From: Albifimbria verrucaria
Taxonomy: Eukaryota; Ascomycota; Sordariomycetes; Hypocreales; Stachybotryaceae
DNA length: 64,000 nucleotides
NCBI GenBank assembly: GCA_020081605.1
Contig: JAHREC010000030.1
Location: forward strand, 992,001 to 1,056,000
Reading direction: 5' to 3'
In this document: positions 62,401 to 64,000 of the stretch, one piece after another
How the letters are laid out: every line of letters starts with the position of its first letter
Numbering within the stretch: the stretch's first letter is position 1
Program-made: the position numbers and the translations under genes
The notes under the pieces: model-generated
Database searches by the model: none
What the model saw: only the letters and a program-made list of their open reading frames with translations
What the model was told of the DNA's origin: nothing

Positions 62401-64000
62401 TGCGAAGAGTGGTTGGTGGTGAGTATGCGGTGGTTATGGTGAGGCTGAGCGAGAGTGAAGAAGAAGGAGAAGAAAAGAAGAAGCACAAGACCAAGCTATG
62501 CCAGTAGCGTTGTAGGAAAGAAAACAACGGCGGTATATAGCCGGATGTTTCAAGGACGGAGAAAAGCCACGAGGCAGGGAAGACGTAGGGTGGGACCAAG
62601 GGGTTATGACAGTGGCCCGAAGACAAAAGAGACGAAACCAAGACTGGGGAAAGGAATCGGCAACGATTGACCGTCGTCAGTGGGGACCCAGAGAAGGCGA
62701 GACAGGAGAGGCAGAGGAGCAAGACTCAGACACGAGCCGGACGGGGTCTGAGGGTCTGACGATGGGGCTCGTGGCAGCGGGGTGTATGGAATGACAAGAG
62801 AGGGAAAAGACTAGAGACGGGTATAGCCAGGGATCTGGAGAAGGGCCAGAGAGAGAGAGAGGCGGACAGACGAAGGCGAGAGAAGGGCGTCAAGGGAAAA
62901 CAGGGAGGGTGGGTTTGCTTGACGTACCGAAGGGGCCATGATGGGGCGCGAAGACTCTATCGAGGTCGGCATTATTGTGGGTTTTGATGGACTAGGCGGT
63001 AGTCGCGAAGGTTGATACTGCGTTCCAAGGAGGGCGGGAAAGGGAAGAGCTGAAGGTTAGGAAAAGGAATGGAAGAGGAAGAAGAAGAAGAACGGGAGAG
63101 GGAGAAGTCGACAGGGAGAGAGGACGTGGTGGTGTGAATCGAATCTACCCAAAGCGAGGTGAGGCAGGCAGGCAGGGCAAGTCGAGCGAGGCGCAAGGCT
63201 GGGCTGGGCCGGGCTAGGCTGTTCTGGTTGGGCCGAGCGAGCGAGCAGAGCAGAGCAGTGACAGGCAAAAGACTAGAACCAGCTGTGGAAAGAAAAAGAG
63301 AGAGGACAGGGAGACGAGCGAGGTTTAGGTGGTGGATACGGCGGATGGAGTCGGCGCCGGTCTGGGGTGCTGGTTCGGGTAATGCAAGTGTCGATTGACA
63401 GGGCCCTCGACGGTGAGGACCAGCAGCTTGTTCCGTTTGGGGCTTCGTTTTTGGTATCGCGGAGCTCGGACGAACGGCGAGGTGGGTGAGGAGGCCGAGA
63501 TGACGAGGGAGTAATAAGAAGAAGCAGAAGAGGAGGGCAAAAGAAGAGCAGAGAGACAAGATGGGAGAAGGATGCAAAGACAAGGATGTTGGGTTAGAGG
63601 TGGGAGGGAGGGAGGGGAGGGGAAGGGAAGGGGGCCAACAAAGTGCCCAAGAGAACGGAAGCGAGATGCAGTAGTAGGCAGAGGCTGAAGAACGCAGGAA
63701 GATGGAGTTGAAGTAGTGAAAAAGGGATGGGTGGGGGTGGGGAGAGGTTGATGCAGAGCGATATGCAGTTTGTTGGATGGGATGTAAAAGAATCGCGAGA
63801 GGGCAGAGATGGAAGATTGGGGATGTGATGCGGTGCAGGCTGGAGCGACAGTGGCCGTGATAGTGGGAGTTAGTGGCAGCCACTGAATGCTGGTGCGTCC
63901 GCTAACTCGTGGAATAGCTCGAGAGGGTACCGACCGAACTTGCTCTTCAGGACGGGCGGATAAGCCACGCCACGAGGCACTAACGATTTGGGAGCTTCAG
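62401..64000. other. Strand-asymmetric purine-rich upstream region
   Basis: The plus strand is strongly GA-rich for over 1 kb (for example AGAGAGAGAGAGG near 62850 and GGAAGAAGAAGAAGAACGGG near 63080), so the minus strand is a long CT-rich leader/promoter for the 107-aa gene. A 303-codon minus-strand frame at 62972-63883 is Ser/Pro/Leu-rich and looks like an artefact of this composition. Confidence 0.55.

Noticed and set aside
62972..63883. 303-codon minus-strand open frame
   Set aside because: Ser/Pro/Leu-rich translation of a one-sided CT-rich tract with no domain or codon structure; more likely leader/promoter.

Overview
The window looks like chromosomal DNA of a filamentous ascomycete, most likely a Sordariomycete. 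The reasons are short introns (about 43-80 nt) with GTRNGT donors and CTRAC branch points, two Zn(II)2Cys6 regulators, a NACHT-TPR STAND protein, a SesB-type hydrolase and fungal-type 5S rRNA. The species cannot be named from the sequence alone.

Layout. 0.4-8 kb: a Zn2Cys6 regulator (minus) and, divergent from it, a TauD/TfdA-type Fe(II)/2-oxoglutarate dioxygenase (plus). 8-16.7 kb: a long stretch with no gene I can support. 16.7-18.9 kb: a second Zn2Cys6 regulator. 19.6-38.5 kb: an accessory-looking block with a SesB-like alpha/beta hydrolase, an amino-acid permease, a broken unrecognised gene, a NACHT-TPR NLR-like protein, three tandem 5S rRNA genes and a ZNFX1-like helicase (CCCH finger, SF1 helicase, NF-X1 fingers, RZ finger). 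41.5-62.4 kb: mostly housekeeping genes, namely an AMT/MEP ammonium transporter, a GRR1-type F-box/LRR protein, an AIM18-like mitochondrial protein, a dithiol glutaredoxin, a membrane-anchored UBL-BAG co-chaperone, ribosomal protein uL13 (RPL16), Sec72 and a small conserved protein.

Reading caution. Nearly every larger gene is interrupted by single missing bases, almost all in or beside short homopolymers. Thirteen gene models together need about 39 restored bases, and each then has a length divisible by three. Even RPL16, which must be intact, shows three such breaks in C runs. I read them as consensus/assembly deletions, not pseudogenes. CDS coordinates below span the whole gene from start to stop; exon limits and break positions are in the evidence.

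The most interesting biology is (i) the 19.6-38.5 kb block combining two allorecognition/innate-immunity-type proteins with a ZNFX1-like RNA helicase, (ii) three neighbouring 5S rRNA genes whose helix II stems differ but covary, (iii) a stop-free 48-nt intron inside the RZ zinc finger, and (iv) a glutaredoxin with two in-frame starts that could supply mitochondrial and cytosolic forms.
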